Assembly: GCA_027619675.1 (NCBI GenBank)
Contig: JAQCHG010000005.1
Location: 1-12,947 of the forward strand
Direction of reading: 5' to 3'
Source of the DNA: Cyanobacteriota bacterium
GTDB taxonomy: Bacteria > Cyanobacteriota > Cyanobacteriia > Phormidesmidales > Phormidesmidaceae
Length of the DNA: 12,947 bases
Shown: piece by piece, positions 1 through 5,243 of the stretch
Position numbering within the stretch: position 1 is the first letter of the stretch
Layout of the letters: each line of letters starts with the position of its first letter
Translations under genes and position numbers: made by a program
Notes under the pieces: generated by a model
The model's database searches: none
What the model saw: only the letters and a program-made list of their open reading frames with translations
What the model was told of the DNA's origin: nothing

Positions 1-19
1 GTTGCCCGATACATTTTCA

Positions 20-39
20 GGGCGCAGACCCCTGCGCCC
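20..39. repeat. GC-rich hairpin GGGCGCA-GACCCC-TGCGCCC
   Basis: A perfect 7-bp inverted repeat with a 6-nt loop lies just past the end of the DUF3370-like gene. It resembles the short 'ggggcgca...tgcgcccc' palindromes scattered through many cyanobacterial genomes (from memory). There is no T-run on either side, so it is not a classical terminator. A second small palindrome (GCAGC-ATT-GCTGC) sits at about 107-119. I see no gene in bases 1-149. Confidence 0.4.
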
Positions 40-149
40 CTACGGATTCTCTGGGGTGGAGCGTCACGGTATCTCCTCTATCGACTTATCCCGAACTGAG
101 GTTATGCAGCATTGCTGCACCGCCGAGGGATGGCCCATGCCTGAGGGGG

Positions 150-1571
150 CTATGGGTTGGGGAGTGTTTGCACCGTTAAGACTTGAGGGGGCGTGGAGTC
201 GGCGGGGTAGAGGAGATCCACCTGCACCTGTTGCACTTGGTTGGGCGGAATCAGTACGTCCACCAGGGGGCGACCCATTTGGCCCCGCCGCTGGACCAAG
301 TGAATAAACCGTACCCGCCGCCGCCCGGTTTCATCCCGGTGGCTGACCCGCACCGGCCCCCGGAAAAACACGGGGGCAGTCGGGGAGTTGAGGAAGCGGA
401 GGCCGGGGGTACTCAGGATATCTTCTTTAATGGGGGTTTCCAACGCCACCGTGACCCGTTGGGGGACGGGGGTGGGGTTGTGCAGGGGCAGGGTAAGGCT
501 GTACTGAACGCCATAGTTGCCATGGGCTGCGTAGGCGGTGTCGGGATAGCGGACGGCCAGGTTGGCGCTTTGGTTTTGCCCGGTGCCCAGCCGACCCTGG
601 TAGAGGGTACTGATGCCGTAGGAGAAGGCGGCACCAGGGTCAGGGATGGCCAAGTGGGGGCTGTCGTCGTCGGTGAGGGTGGCTCGCCATTGGGAGCCGA
701 TCGCCACTCCAGCGACTCGACCATAGATGAAGGCGTCGGTACTGCCGGGGGGGGTGGGGGTGCGATCACGCGGCCCCGCAACGGCACTTTCCCGCAGCAG
801 AGCTTCCCATTCCGCCAGGGTGGGTGCCCGTTCTACCCCATACCAGGTGATGGGGGCATAGCGGGCGAGGCTGGCCACATGGACTGGACCACTACTCTGG
901 AGCCGAATCAGGGTGGAGCGACCATTGAGGGGGGGCTCTAGGGTGCGCACCGGGATCGGTTCATTCATCAGCAGGGCGCTCTGGCCGGGGGGAATGATCA
1001 CCTGGGTGGGAAATCGGTCTGACTGCGATCGCCCCGCCAAAAAATCCCCCGACACTCGACTTCCCGGCCCTGCAAAGGCGGGCGTCCAGGGGGAATGCTC
1101 GATAAAGTCATCAATGGCAAAGAAGGGGGCATCGGGCTGGCTGAGGTAGCTGGCCCCTTGCAGGGTGGTCACAGTCACGGGTTCCCGCCCTGGGTTATGC
1201 ACCACGATGCCCAGGTACAGGCTGGTGAGGTCGTCGGGTTGGGGGGCGCGGGCGACGTGGTGGGCAAAAATGTCAAACCGCCCCGACAGGGCATAGTCCA
1301 GATGGGCTTCGGGGTGGGCCATCCCCCCTGGGGGAAAGGTGGAGAGTAAAATTCCCGGCTCTAGGACTAGCTCGGGGCTATTGCTGTTGAATACGGGCAC
1401 GGTGTCTAGACCACCGGGTAGGGGTCGCACTTCCTGGGGCCGCACAATCTCTGCCGGAGCCTGGGCAATGGGCGACGCCGACGCCGCCACCGGGGCCGCC
1501 GCCAGCATTAAAACCGAGAACCACGCGAGCATAGATCCTGCCTTCCTTTTGCCAGCAAACCGTTTCCCCAT
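150..1571 (-). CDS. Exported DUF3370-like protein
   Basis: This encodes a 473-residue protein on the minus strand, counted from the ATG at 1571. The N-terminus is a clear signal peptide: a lysine/arginine-rich stretch (about residues 1-11), then a hydrophobic core (LAWFSVLMLAAAPVAA), then a likely signal-peptidase site near ASA-SP. The mature protein begins with RPQEVRPLPGGLD and the block VFNSNSPE, followed by a long beta-rich, proline-rich sequence without cysteine clusters or membrane spans. This start-of-domain pattern matches what I remember of the cyanobacterial DUF3370 family, whose function is unknown; periplasm or cell surface is the likely location. Start choice: the ATG at 1571 supplies the charged n-region, but the in-frame ATG at 1535 has the better ribosome site (AAGGAAGGCAGGATCT) and cannot be excluded. 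Longer in-frame sequence up to 1694 runs through the upstream gene's end and a hairpin and is not credible as coding. Confidence 0.72.
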   Translation of the reverse strand: MGKRFAGKRKAGSMLAWFSVLMLAAAPVAASASPIAQAPAEIVRPQEVRPLPGGLDTVPVFNSNSPELVLEPGILLSTFPPGGMAHPEAHLDYALSGRFDIFAHHVARAPQPDDLTSLYLGIVVHNPGREPVTVTTLQGASYLSQPDAPFFAIDDFIEHSPWTPAFAGPGSRVSGDFLAGRSQSDRFPTQVIIPPGQSALLMNEPIPVRTLEPPLNGRSTLIRLQSSGPVHVASLARYAPITWYGVERAPTLAEWEALLRESAVAGPRDRTPTPPGSTDAFIYGRVAGVAIGSQWRATLTDDDSPHLAIPDPGAAFSYGISTLYQGRLGTGQNQSANLAVRYPDTAYAAHGNYGVQYSLTLPLHNPTPVPQRVTVALETPIKEDILSTPGLRFLNSPTAPVFFRGPVRVSHRDETGRRRVRFIHLVQRRGQMGRPLVDVLIPPNQVQQVQVDLLYPADSTPPQVLTVQTLPNP

Positions 1572-1595
1572 CCTACAGAACCGCTGAGGCTGCGA

Positions 1596-1626
1596 GGGAC
1601 CGGGTGTTTCAAAAGCACCCGGTCCC
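1596..1626 (-). terminator. Strong hairpin between perR and DUF3370 gene
   Basis: GGGACCGGGTG and CACCCGGTCCC form a perfect 11-bp stem with a 9-nt loop. It lies 24 bases past the perR-like stop codon and before the DUF3370-like start. It has no U-tract on either strand. It may still end or protect the 3' end of the perR transcript, or it may be a mobile palindrome. It argues that the two tandem genes are not simply co-transcribed. Confidence 0.5.
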
Positions 1627-1650
1627 TGATGGGTTCGTAGGGTTGATGGC

Positions 1651-2142
1651 CTATGGCGATCGCAGTTGCCCCTGGCAGGTGGGGCACACCGCATACACCG
1701 TGAACTGGCAATTTAAGAGGGCGAAGCCGTGGCGTTCTGCCTCCTGCACCCCCACCGTCGCCATGGAGGTTTCTTCAAATTCCTGCACAGCGCCACATTG
1801 TACACATACCAAATGGTGGTGTTCGTGGACTGATGGTGTGGCTAACTCATAGAGTTTGCGCCCTTCAGCTAAATCCAATTCCCGTAAAAGTCCCATATTC
1901 ACCATCAAATGTAACGCTCGATAAATCGTGGAGATGCCAATGGTTTCCCCAGCATTCGTCAGGGTTTGATAGATTTCCTCCGCCCCCAGATGATCCCCCT
2001 CCGGCAAGGACCTAAAAATTTCCAAAATCTTCTGTCGTTGCCGTGTCAGCCGAAAGCCTTCTTGATTGAGCAATGTTTTTAGCTGCTCTAAATTACGGCT
2101 ACTGGTTGCTGGAGGAAAGTTGGAAGACACGACACACACCAA
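1651..2142 (-). CDS. perR: Fur-family regulator, PerR-like
   Basis: This is a 163-residue metal-dependent repressor of the Fur family. Residues 19-92 form the winged-helix DNA-binding domain: RLTRQRQKIL (31-40) and the recognition helix region GISTIYRALHLM (69-80). The C-terminal dimerisation half carries the histidine cluster HEHHH (106-110) and two CxxC pairs for structural zinc, CVQC (113-116) and CPTC (153-156). The blocks GLLRELDLAEGRKLYEL and HHHLVCVQC resemble cyanobacterial PerR (FurC) more than global Fur or Zur. Known PerR proteins sense peroxide by metal-catalysed histidine oxidation and repress peroxide-defence genes. The divergent neighbour is dps, which fits that role. The longest frame opens with TTG at 2142 without a good ribosome site; GTG at 2130 would give MSSNFPPATSS and is an equally plausible start. 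Fur membership is near certain; the PerR assignment is inference. Confidence 0.85.
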   Translation of the reverse strand: MVCVVSSNFPPATSSRNLEQLKTLLNQEGFRLTRQRQKILEIFRSLPEGDHLGAEEIYQTLTNAGETIGISTIYRALHLMVNMGLLRELDLAEGRKLYELATPSVHEHHHLVCVQCGAVQEFEETSMATVGVQEAERHGFALLNCQFTVYAVCPTCQGQLRSP

Positions 2143-2157
2143 GGCAGAGGGAGATTG

Positions 2158-2174
2158 TTGAAAAACGGTTTCAA
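2158..2174. promoter_or_regulatory. Inverted repeat TTGAAA-N5-TTTCAA upstream of perR
   Basis: A perfect 6-bp inverted repeat with a 5-nt spacer lies 16-32 nt upstream of the longest perR start. Fur/PerR proteins bind AT-rich palindromes of this size and commonly repress their own genes, so it is a candidate autoregulatory operator. The assignment is inferred from position and symmetry only. Confidence 0.35.
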
Positions 2175-2194
2175 TTTGACTTGAGGGCCATTAT

Positions 2195-2216
2195 TGAGAA
2201 TTAATTTCGGTATAGT
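2195..2216 (+). promoter_or_regulatory. Fur-box-like site beside a dps -10 element
   Basis: TGAGAATTAATTTCG (2195-2209) matches the 7-1-7 Fur consensus TGAnAATnATTnTCA at 10 of 12 fixed positions. It abuts TATAGT (2211-2216), a reasonable -10 hexamer reading toward dps; no convincing -35 is visible. A repressor bound here would cover the core promoter. The transcript would have a leader of about 130 nt, which includes a fold-prone stretch around 2300-2335 with CCATGG repeats. Confidence 0.45.
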
Positions 2217-2352
2217 GTAAAGTTTGTCAAGGAGTCATCAGTTTTTGTGGTTTAGTATCTCCAGCCCGCTGCACCTAGGGCAAAATCACGTTAAGCTAAC
2301 CGTTGGTTACCGCCATGGTAGCCATGGTGGCGAGAGATCTTTTTAGGGAGAG

Positions 2353-2895
2353 ATGGCTATGCCGATGACCGAAACAACATTGCAAGCCTATGGGGAAGTT
2401 AATGACAATCCGATTTTGTTAGAGAAATCGGTAACCACCCCTATCATTGAGGGATTAGGCATTGCCTACGCCAGTTTTATGGGGTTGTACTTGCAGTATC
2501 AAAAACATCACTTTGTGGTGGAAGGGGCTGAATATTACATGCTCCATGAGTTCTTCTCGGAGGGGTATGAAGCGGCTCAAGAGCACGCCCATGATGTGGG
2601 AGAGCGGCTCCATGGCTTGGGGGGGGTACCGCCCCATAGTTTTGGCAAGTTGGCGGAACTGTGTTGCTTTACGCCAGAATCTGACGATGTCTATCGTTGT
2701 CGGTTGCTGGTGGAGCAAAACCTGAAGGCGGAGCAGGCTATCGTGCAACTGCTGCGGCGTTTGGCGGGTCAAGCCGAAAGTTTGGGCGATCGCGCCACCC
2801 GCTACCTGTGCGAACAAATTTTGTTGAAGACGGAAGAGCGGGCCTATCATCTGGAACACTTCCTCACCCCTGACAGCTTGAAACTGAGCTGGTAG
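2353..2895 (+). CDS. dps: Dps/DpsA ferritin-like DNA-protection protein
   Basis: This is a 180-residue Dps-family protein: a 12-subunit shell that oxidises Fe(II), stores it as ferric mineral and protects DNA from peroxide. The family core is clear: [20 protein letters not shown] (47-65), then [12 protein letters not shown] (80-91), then the cyanobacterial signature [11 protein letters not shown] (99-109) and [14 protein letters not shown] (158-171). Aligning the ferroxidase motif by eye with E. coli Dps, the ligands are H53, H65 and E84, and the usual aspartate position is H80, giving a three-histidine centre. Such His-type centres are known from Thermosynechococcus DpsA and Nostoc Dps4. Start: AGGGAG at 2345-2350 is only 2 nt from the ATG at 2353 but 8 nt from the in-frame ATG at 2359, so the true N-terminus is probably [12 protein letters not shown]; residue numbers here count from 2353. 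It is divergent from the perR-like gene and followed by its own terminator. Confidence 0.93.
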   Translation: MAMPMTETTLQAYGEVNDNPILLEKSVTTPIIEGLGIAYASFMGLYLQYQKHHFVVEGAEYYMLHEFFSEGYEAAQEHAHDVGERLHGLGGVPPHSFGKLAELCCFTPESDDVYRCRLLVEQNLKAEQAIVQLLRRLAGQAESLGDRATRYLCEQILLKTEERAYHLEHFLTPDSLKLSW

Positions 2896-2920
2896 TCCAC
2901 CCGGTTGGGTGTTGATAGCG

Positions 2921-2952
2921 ATCCCCGATGCCCCATGGGCCGGGGATTTTTT
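2921..2952 (+). terminator. Rho-independent terminator of dps
   Basis: ATCCCCG (2921-2927) pairs with CGGGGAT (2941-2947), the loop contains the palindrome CCCATGGG, and six T residues follow (2947-2952). This is a textbook intrinsic terminator 25 nt after the dps stop. Its T-tract overlaps the TAA stop (2951-2953) of the convergent small membrane-protein gene. Confidence 0.85.
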
Positions 2953-3064
2953 AATGGCGACGTTGGTTGCGGTAGACCCAACCCAAAATACTGAGGGATA
3001 GCCCCACAAAGACGACCAACAGCAGCCAATGATCGAACCGTTGGGGATCAAAACCATCGGTCAT
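2951..3064 (-). CDS. 37-aa single-span membrane protein, last gene of operon
   Basis: ATG at 3064 opens a 37-codon frame: a polar N-terminus (MTDGFDPQRFDH), one hydrophobic span of about 18 residues (WLLLVVFVGLSLSILGWV), and a basic tail (YRNQRRH) that predicts an N-out/C-in topology by the positive-inside rule. Its ATG overlaps the TGA of the preceding [2Fe-2S] gene as ATGA, a hallmark of translational coupling; there is no independent Shine-Dalgarno. The size and shape resemble the single-helix subunits of photosynthetic and NDH-1 complexes, but I do not recognise a specific family. The frame continues upstream only as an overlap with the previous gene, so the short start is preferred. Confidence 0.6.
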   Translation of the reverse strand: MTDGFDPQRFDHWLLLVVFVGLSLSILGWVYRNQRRH

Positions 3065-3669
3065 GGTTGTGACTGGGTCAGGAGGGCCTGGATGGCAGCG
3101 CGATCGGCGTGATGCACCATCCTTGAACCGGGCTTGACGCAGACATTGGGGCCATGTTTGCAAGCTTTTAAACAGCCCGTGGGCTCCACCACCACGTGGC
3201 GAAAGGCGGGGTTGTGGGCCACCTCTGCTTGGAGCCAACGGGTGAGGTCGCGGCTGCCCTGTTTGCAGCATTTGCCCTTTTGGCAAATTTGCAGCCGTAG
3301 GGTTGGGGGGGCAGCGGGGCGAACGGCTGCTTCAGTGCCCATCCCGCCGTTGGCCGCAGGGGAGGGGGCGGCAGCCAGGGCAGCGGCTAGATCAGGGATG
3401 GCAGCGGCAGCGAGGGGCAGCAGATTAACCGCTTCCCAATGGTCGTCTTCGGGCTGTGCCCAGACCTGCCACCAGGTTTCGGGCATCAGTTCCCGCACCA
3501 GCATGGGGCGCAGATATTTGGGCAGCTTCACCACAACGGTGCCCTGGGGCGTTTGCAGTACTAAGCCCTTTAACTTGCCCTTGGGCGATCGCCAAGGGTG
3601 TACATACTTGCCCTGCAACAGGGTGCCGGGGGCCGACTGGGTGGGCGGTGGGGGCATAGCTATCGCCAT
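3061..3669 (-). CDS. Thioredoxin-fold (2Fe-2S) ferredoxin domain protein
   Basis: The 202-residue product, counted from ATG at 3669, has two parts. Residues 15-85 are a basic/aromatic segment (KYVHPWRSPKGKLKGLVL, VVVKLPKYLRPML, WWQVWAQ), probably a small beta domain. After an alanine/proline-rich linker (about 86-122), residues 123-200 form a Trx-like [2Fe-2S] ferredoxin domain: LQICQKGKCCKQG (C129, C134, C135) and VEPTGCLKACKHGPNVCV (C166, C170, C177). The C-x4-C plus C-x3-C arrangement is that of thioredoxin-like [2Fe-2S] proteins, including the NuoE type. A role in electron transfer or cluster-based sensing in the cytoplasm is likely, but the partner is unknown. The gene starts inside the end of the 84-aa gene (10-bp overlap) and its stop overlaps the next start. 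An in-frame ATG at 3657 is a weaker start. In-frame sequence up to 3813 is a shadow of the upstream gene. Confidence 0.78.
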   Translation of the reverse strand: MAIAMPPPPTQSAPGTLLQGKYVHPWRSPKGKLKGLVLQTPQGTVVVKLPKYLRPMLVRELMPETWWQVWAQPEDDHWEAVNLLPLAAAAIPDLAAALAAAPSPAANGGMGTEAAVRPAAPPTLRLQICQKGKCCKQGSRDLTRWLQAEVAHNPAFRHVVVEPTGCLKACKHGPNVCVKPGSRMVHHADRAAIQALLTQSQP

Positions 3670-3914
3670 TGGGCCACCCCCTGCCGCCAGCAGCGCTCTA
3701 GCCGTTCGGGACTGTCGGTGCTTCGTTGGGTGCAGTGCTGCACTACGCTCCATACCTGGATTGCCGCCGTGGGGGTAGACACCGCTACCCGCAGGGGTTG
3801 TCCGGGGCTGCATTCACAGGCGATCGCCAGCGCTTGCAGACGGTGAAATACATCCCAGCGTTCGACGCAATCCAGGTCTAGGGGGGTGGTCAACGCTGTG
3901 TCTGTAGCATCCAT
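3660..3914 (-). CDS. Small conserved-looking protein, first gene of Fe-S operon
   Basis: This is an 84-residue soluble protein from ATG at 3914, with a ribosome-site-like GAAGG about 11 nt upstream. The core reads ALTTPLDLDCVERWDVFHRL, then CECSPGQPLRV, then TPTAAIQVWSVVQHCTQ, and the gene ends ...RLERCW-RQGVAQWR. I recall similar small unknown proteins in other cyanobacteria but cannot name a family. It has four cysteines (C16, C33, C35, C61) plus C75, without a recognisable metal motif. The stop codon lies within the start region of the [2Fe-2S] protein gene, so the two are almost certainly co-translated and may act together. The frame can be extended upstream to 4109, but that part lacks a domain-like character and a ribosome site. 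Confidence 0.62.
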   Translation of the reverse strand: MDATDTALTTPLDLDCVERWDVFHRLQALAIACECSPGQPLRVAVSTPTAAIQVWSVVQHCTQRSTDSPERLERCWRQGVAQWR

Positions 3915-4496
3915 AGGCCAGTCAACCTTCAAGACGGGGCAGGGGGCGACGTCTAGGCACCGCTGAGGCGATCGCGCCAGCAAACGGTCCTTAGTGAAAG
4001 CTGTTCCGAACTGATCAAGGTCCTGAGGCGGTTTTGAGGGGAGCAGTATCCCCCAGATACTTGGAAAAACCCTAGAAAACACCTGGTTTTGCCAGCTTTT
4101 CCGGTCCAACGGCCAAGACCCAGGATCACTCCTTAATGAACATCGCTAACAACAAGATAGCGACTTCTTGGGCTTAATGCAATGGATTTTCAACAAGCTT
4201 AGGTAAATGCGAAGCGGATGTTTCCACAAATCTAAGGAGGGTGTATGTGGGGAAGTCTCCCTGCCGCTCCCCTAGGGGACAGAGTGTGGTCTGGTAACCC
4301 CTGTGGTGTAGGGTCTGGCAGCAGGGCCATGGTGGATGGACACCGGGCTCGATCAACCTGGCGGCCCCAGCCCTGGTTCTAGGATTGGCCATACCCCTGC
4401 AAAGAACAGGAATTTTTCCCGTCGGAACCTAGGCTAGTTGCAAACGGGTGGTAACATGCAGCGCCGACATTGTAGAAAAGCTAGGGCTCGGGAGCG
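3915..4496. other. Long intergenic region between divergent transcription units
   Basis: This stretch of about 580 nt separates the Fe-S operon (minus) from the Nudix gene (plus). It must hold both promoters, but I found no convincing -35/-10 pair for either. Notable contents are the HIP1 octamer at about 3968, the 12-nt palindrome TCCCCTAGGGGA at about 4267-4278, and an AAGGAGG followed by a 45-codon ORF (listed separately). Several pairable GC-rich segments lie between 4245 and 4382, for example CAGGGC near 4322 with GCCCTG near 4370, so a structured RNA is possible. I do not recognise tmRNA, RNase P RNA, SRP RNA or a riboswitch consensus here. Confidence 0.5.
4245..4382 (+). CDS. Possible 45-codon ORF with strong ribosome site
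   Basis: AAGGAGG ends at 4240, four bases before an ATG at 4245 that opens 45 codons ending in TAG at 4380-4382. The product would start MWGSLPAAPLGDRV and end STWRPQPWF, with one cysteine, six arginines and four tryptophans, and no membrane span. The ribosome site is one of the best in the window. Codon third positions show only mild GC preference and I recognise no family. The same bases can also fold extensively, so a non-coding RNA or a degraded element is equally possible. Low confidence. Confidence 0.25.
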   Translation: MWGSLPAAPLGDRVWSGNPCGVGSGSRAMVDGHRARSTWRPQPWF

Positions 4497-5039
4497 ATGG
4501 CAATCACTCGGTTTTGCACGTTGGATACCCCGTGGATGACGCTGATTGGTGAGCACATCCCCACCCCGGCGGGACCCCCGTTAGATTATTGGCGCATTGA
4601 GCGGGCGGACTCGGTGATTGTGCTGCCGGTGCAGGGCGATCGCCTGCTGTTGCCGCCGCCTGTCTATCGCCCTGGGGTGGGGGCCGCGACCTTGGATTTT
4701 CCTGGCGGCAGGCGGGGGGCAGACCAGACGGTGACGGCGGCGGCGATCGCCATCCTGGGGCGAGAACTCCACTGTGATCTGCCCCGCGATCGCCTCCAGC
4801 CGTTGAACTCAACTGGGTGGCCTGTCAACAGTTCCTTTTCCAACCAACATCTCTATGGCTGTGTGGCCCAGATTCCCCGCGACTGGCAACCCCCGGCCCA
4901 CTTGGACCTCCGCACCTACGCCATCAGCCCAGCGGGCATTCAGCAACTCTTGGCGGATCTACCCTGCCTGCAATGTCGGGCGGTGCTGCTGGACTGGTGG
5001 TGGCGAAGTCCCGTCTCCTTTGGAGACGCTTCGCGCTAG
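4497..5039 (+). CDS. Nudix-fold hydrolase-like protein, degenerate box
   Basis: The 180-residue product has the layout of a Nudix hydrolase: strand-rich N-terminus, VIVLPVQGDRLLLP (40-53), then LDFPGGRRGADQTVTAAAIA (66-85) leading to ILGREL (86-91), then NSTGWPVNSSFSNQHLYGCVA (104-124) and a terminal helix with CLQCRAVLLDWWW (157-169). Compared with the consensus GX5EX7REUXEEXGU, the first Glu, the RE pair and one of the EE pair are replaced, leaving E90 only. Catalysis on nucleoside-diphosphate substrates is therefore doubtful or altered. I recall a cyanobacterial group with the same divergent box, so this may be a family property rather than decay. Residues 170-180 (RSPVSFGDASR) are encoded by an interspersed repeat (from about 5009). 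GGAG at 4491-4494 is only 2 nt from the start, and no better ATG lies nearby. Confidence 0.72.
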   Translation: MAITRFCTLDTPWMTLIGEHIPTPAGPPLDYWRIERADSVIVLPVQGDRLLLPPPVYRPGVGAATLDFPGGRRGADQTVTAAAIAILGRELHCDLPRDRLQPLNSTGWPVNSSFSNQHLYGCVAQIPRDWQPPAHLDLRTYAISPAGIQQLLADLPCLQCRAVLLDWWWRSPVSFGDASR

Positions 5040-5129
5040 CGCAGCCATACCGAAGGCTATACGTCCTTCGGGAGAGGGATTTAGGGCTTCGGCGTGAGCT
5101 CAGCCGTAGGCGTAGCCTTCCCGAGGGAA
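5009..5129. repeat. Cluster of interspersed palindromic repeats
   Basis: Four palindromes follow one another: GTCTCC-TTT-GGAGAC (5013-5027), GCGCTAGCGC (5033-5042), CCGAAGG-N8-CCTTCGG (5050-5071) and TTCCC-GA-GGGAA (5118-5129), with TGAGCTCA in between. The modules 'gtctcctttggagacgcttcgcg' and 'cgtaggcgtagccttcccga' are familiar from many filamentous cyanobacterial genomes as dispersed repeats (from memory). The block begins inside the Nudix reading frame and supplies its last codons and its stop. It could also act as a transcript end for that gene, though no T-run is present. Confidence 0.7.
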
Positions 5130-5197
5130 TACGGTGAGGGCCAACGGGGCGCAAATTTACGCCGTGCGGTACTAGGCCGGATCGCAGGCGTTCCGAA

Positions 5198-5219
5198 CTA
5201 TCCTGGGTAGGATAGGAGG
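5198..5219 (+). promoter_or_regulatory. 18-nt palindrome CTATCCT-GGGT-AGGATAG plus AGGAGG
   Basis: A perfect 7-bp inverted repeat with a 4-nt loop (5198-5215) lies 29 nt upstream of the XRE-domain gene. Its right arm runs into AGGAGG (5214-5219), a strong Shine-Dalgarno. XRE proteins usually bind short palindromes near their own promoters, so an autoregulatory operator is a natural reading; alternatively the RNA hairpin would mask the ribosome site. The AGGAGG is 24 nt from the long-ORF ATG, but 4 nt from an out-of-frame GTG (5224, 13 codons) and 11 nt from ATG-GGT-TGA (5231-5239). Confidence 0.45.
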
Positions 5220-5243
5220 CGTTGTGCCCGATGGGTTGAGTTC

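Noticed and set aside
183..941. 252-codon plus-strand frame and the 124-codon minus frame at 413-787 within the DUF3370-like gene
   Set aside because: Glycine/proline-rich shadows opposite or out of frame with a gene that has a signal peptide and a family-like sequence; no ribosome site.
2455..3057. 200-codon minus-strand frame opposite dps
   Set aside because: Antisense to a certain dps gene; composition is low-complexity and it runs through the dps terminator.
3134..3778. 214-codon plus-strand frame opposite the [2Fe-2S] gene
   Set aside because: Antisense shadow; the minus strand encodes clear cysteine motifs and overlapping operon starts.
4230..4382. Possible cobalamin or other riboswitch
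   Set aside because: The segment GGGGAAGTCTCCCTGCC looked faintly like a B12 box, but the rest of the consensus is absent and the downstream gene is not a cobalamin gene.
4174..4392. 72-codon minus-strand frame in the intergenic region
   Set aside because: No ribosome site, no recognisable features; the opposite strand has the better start signal.
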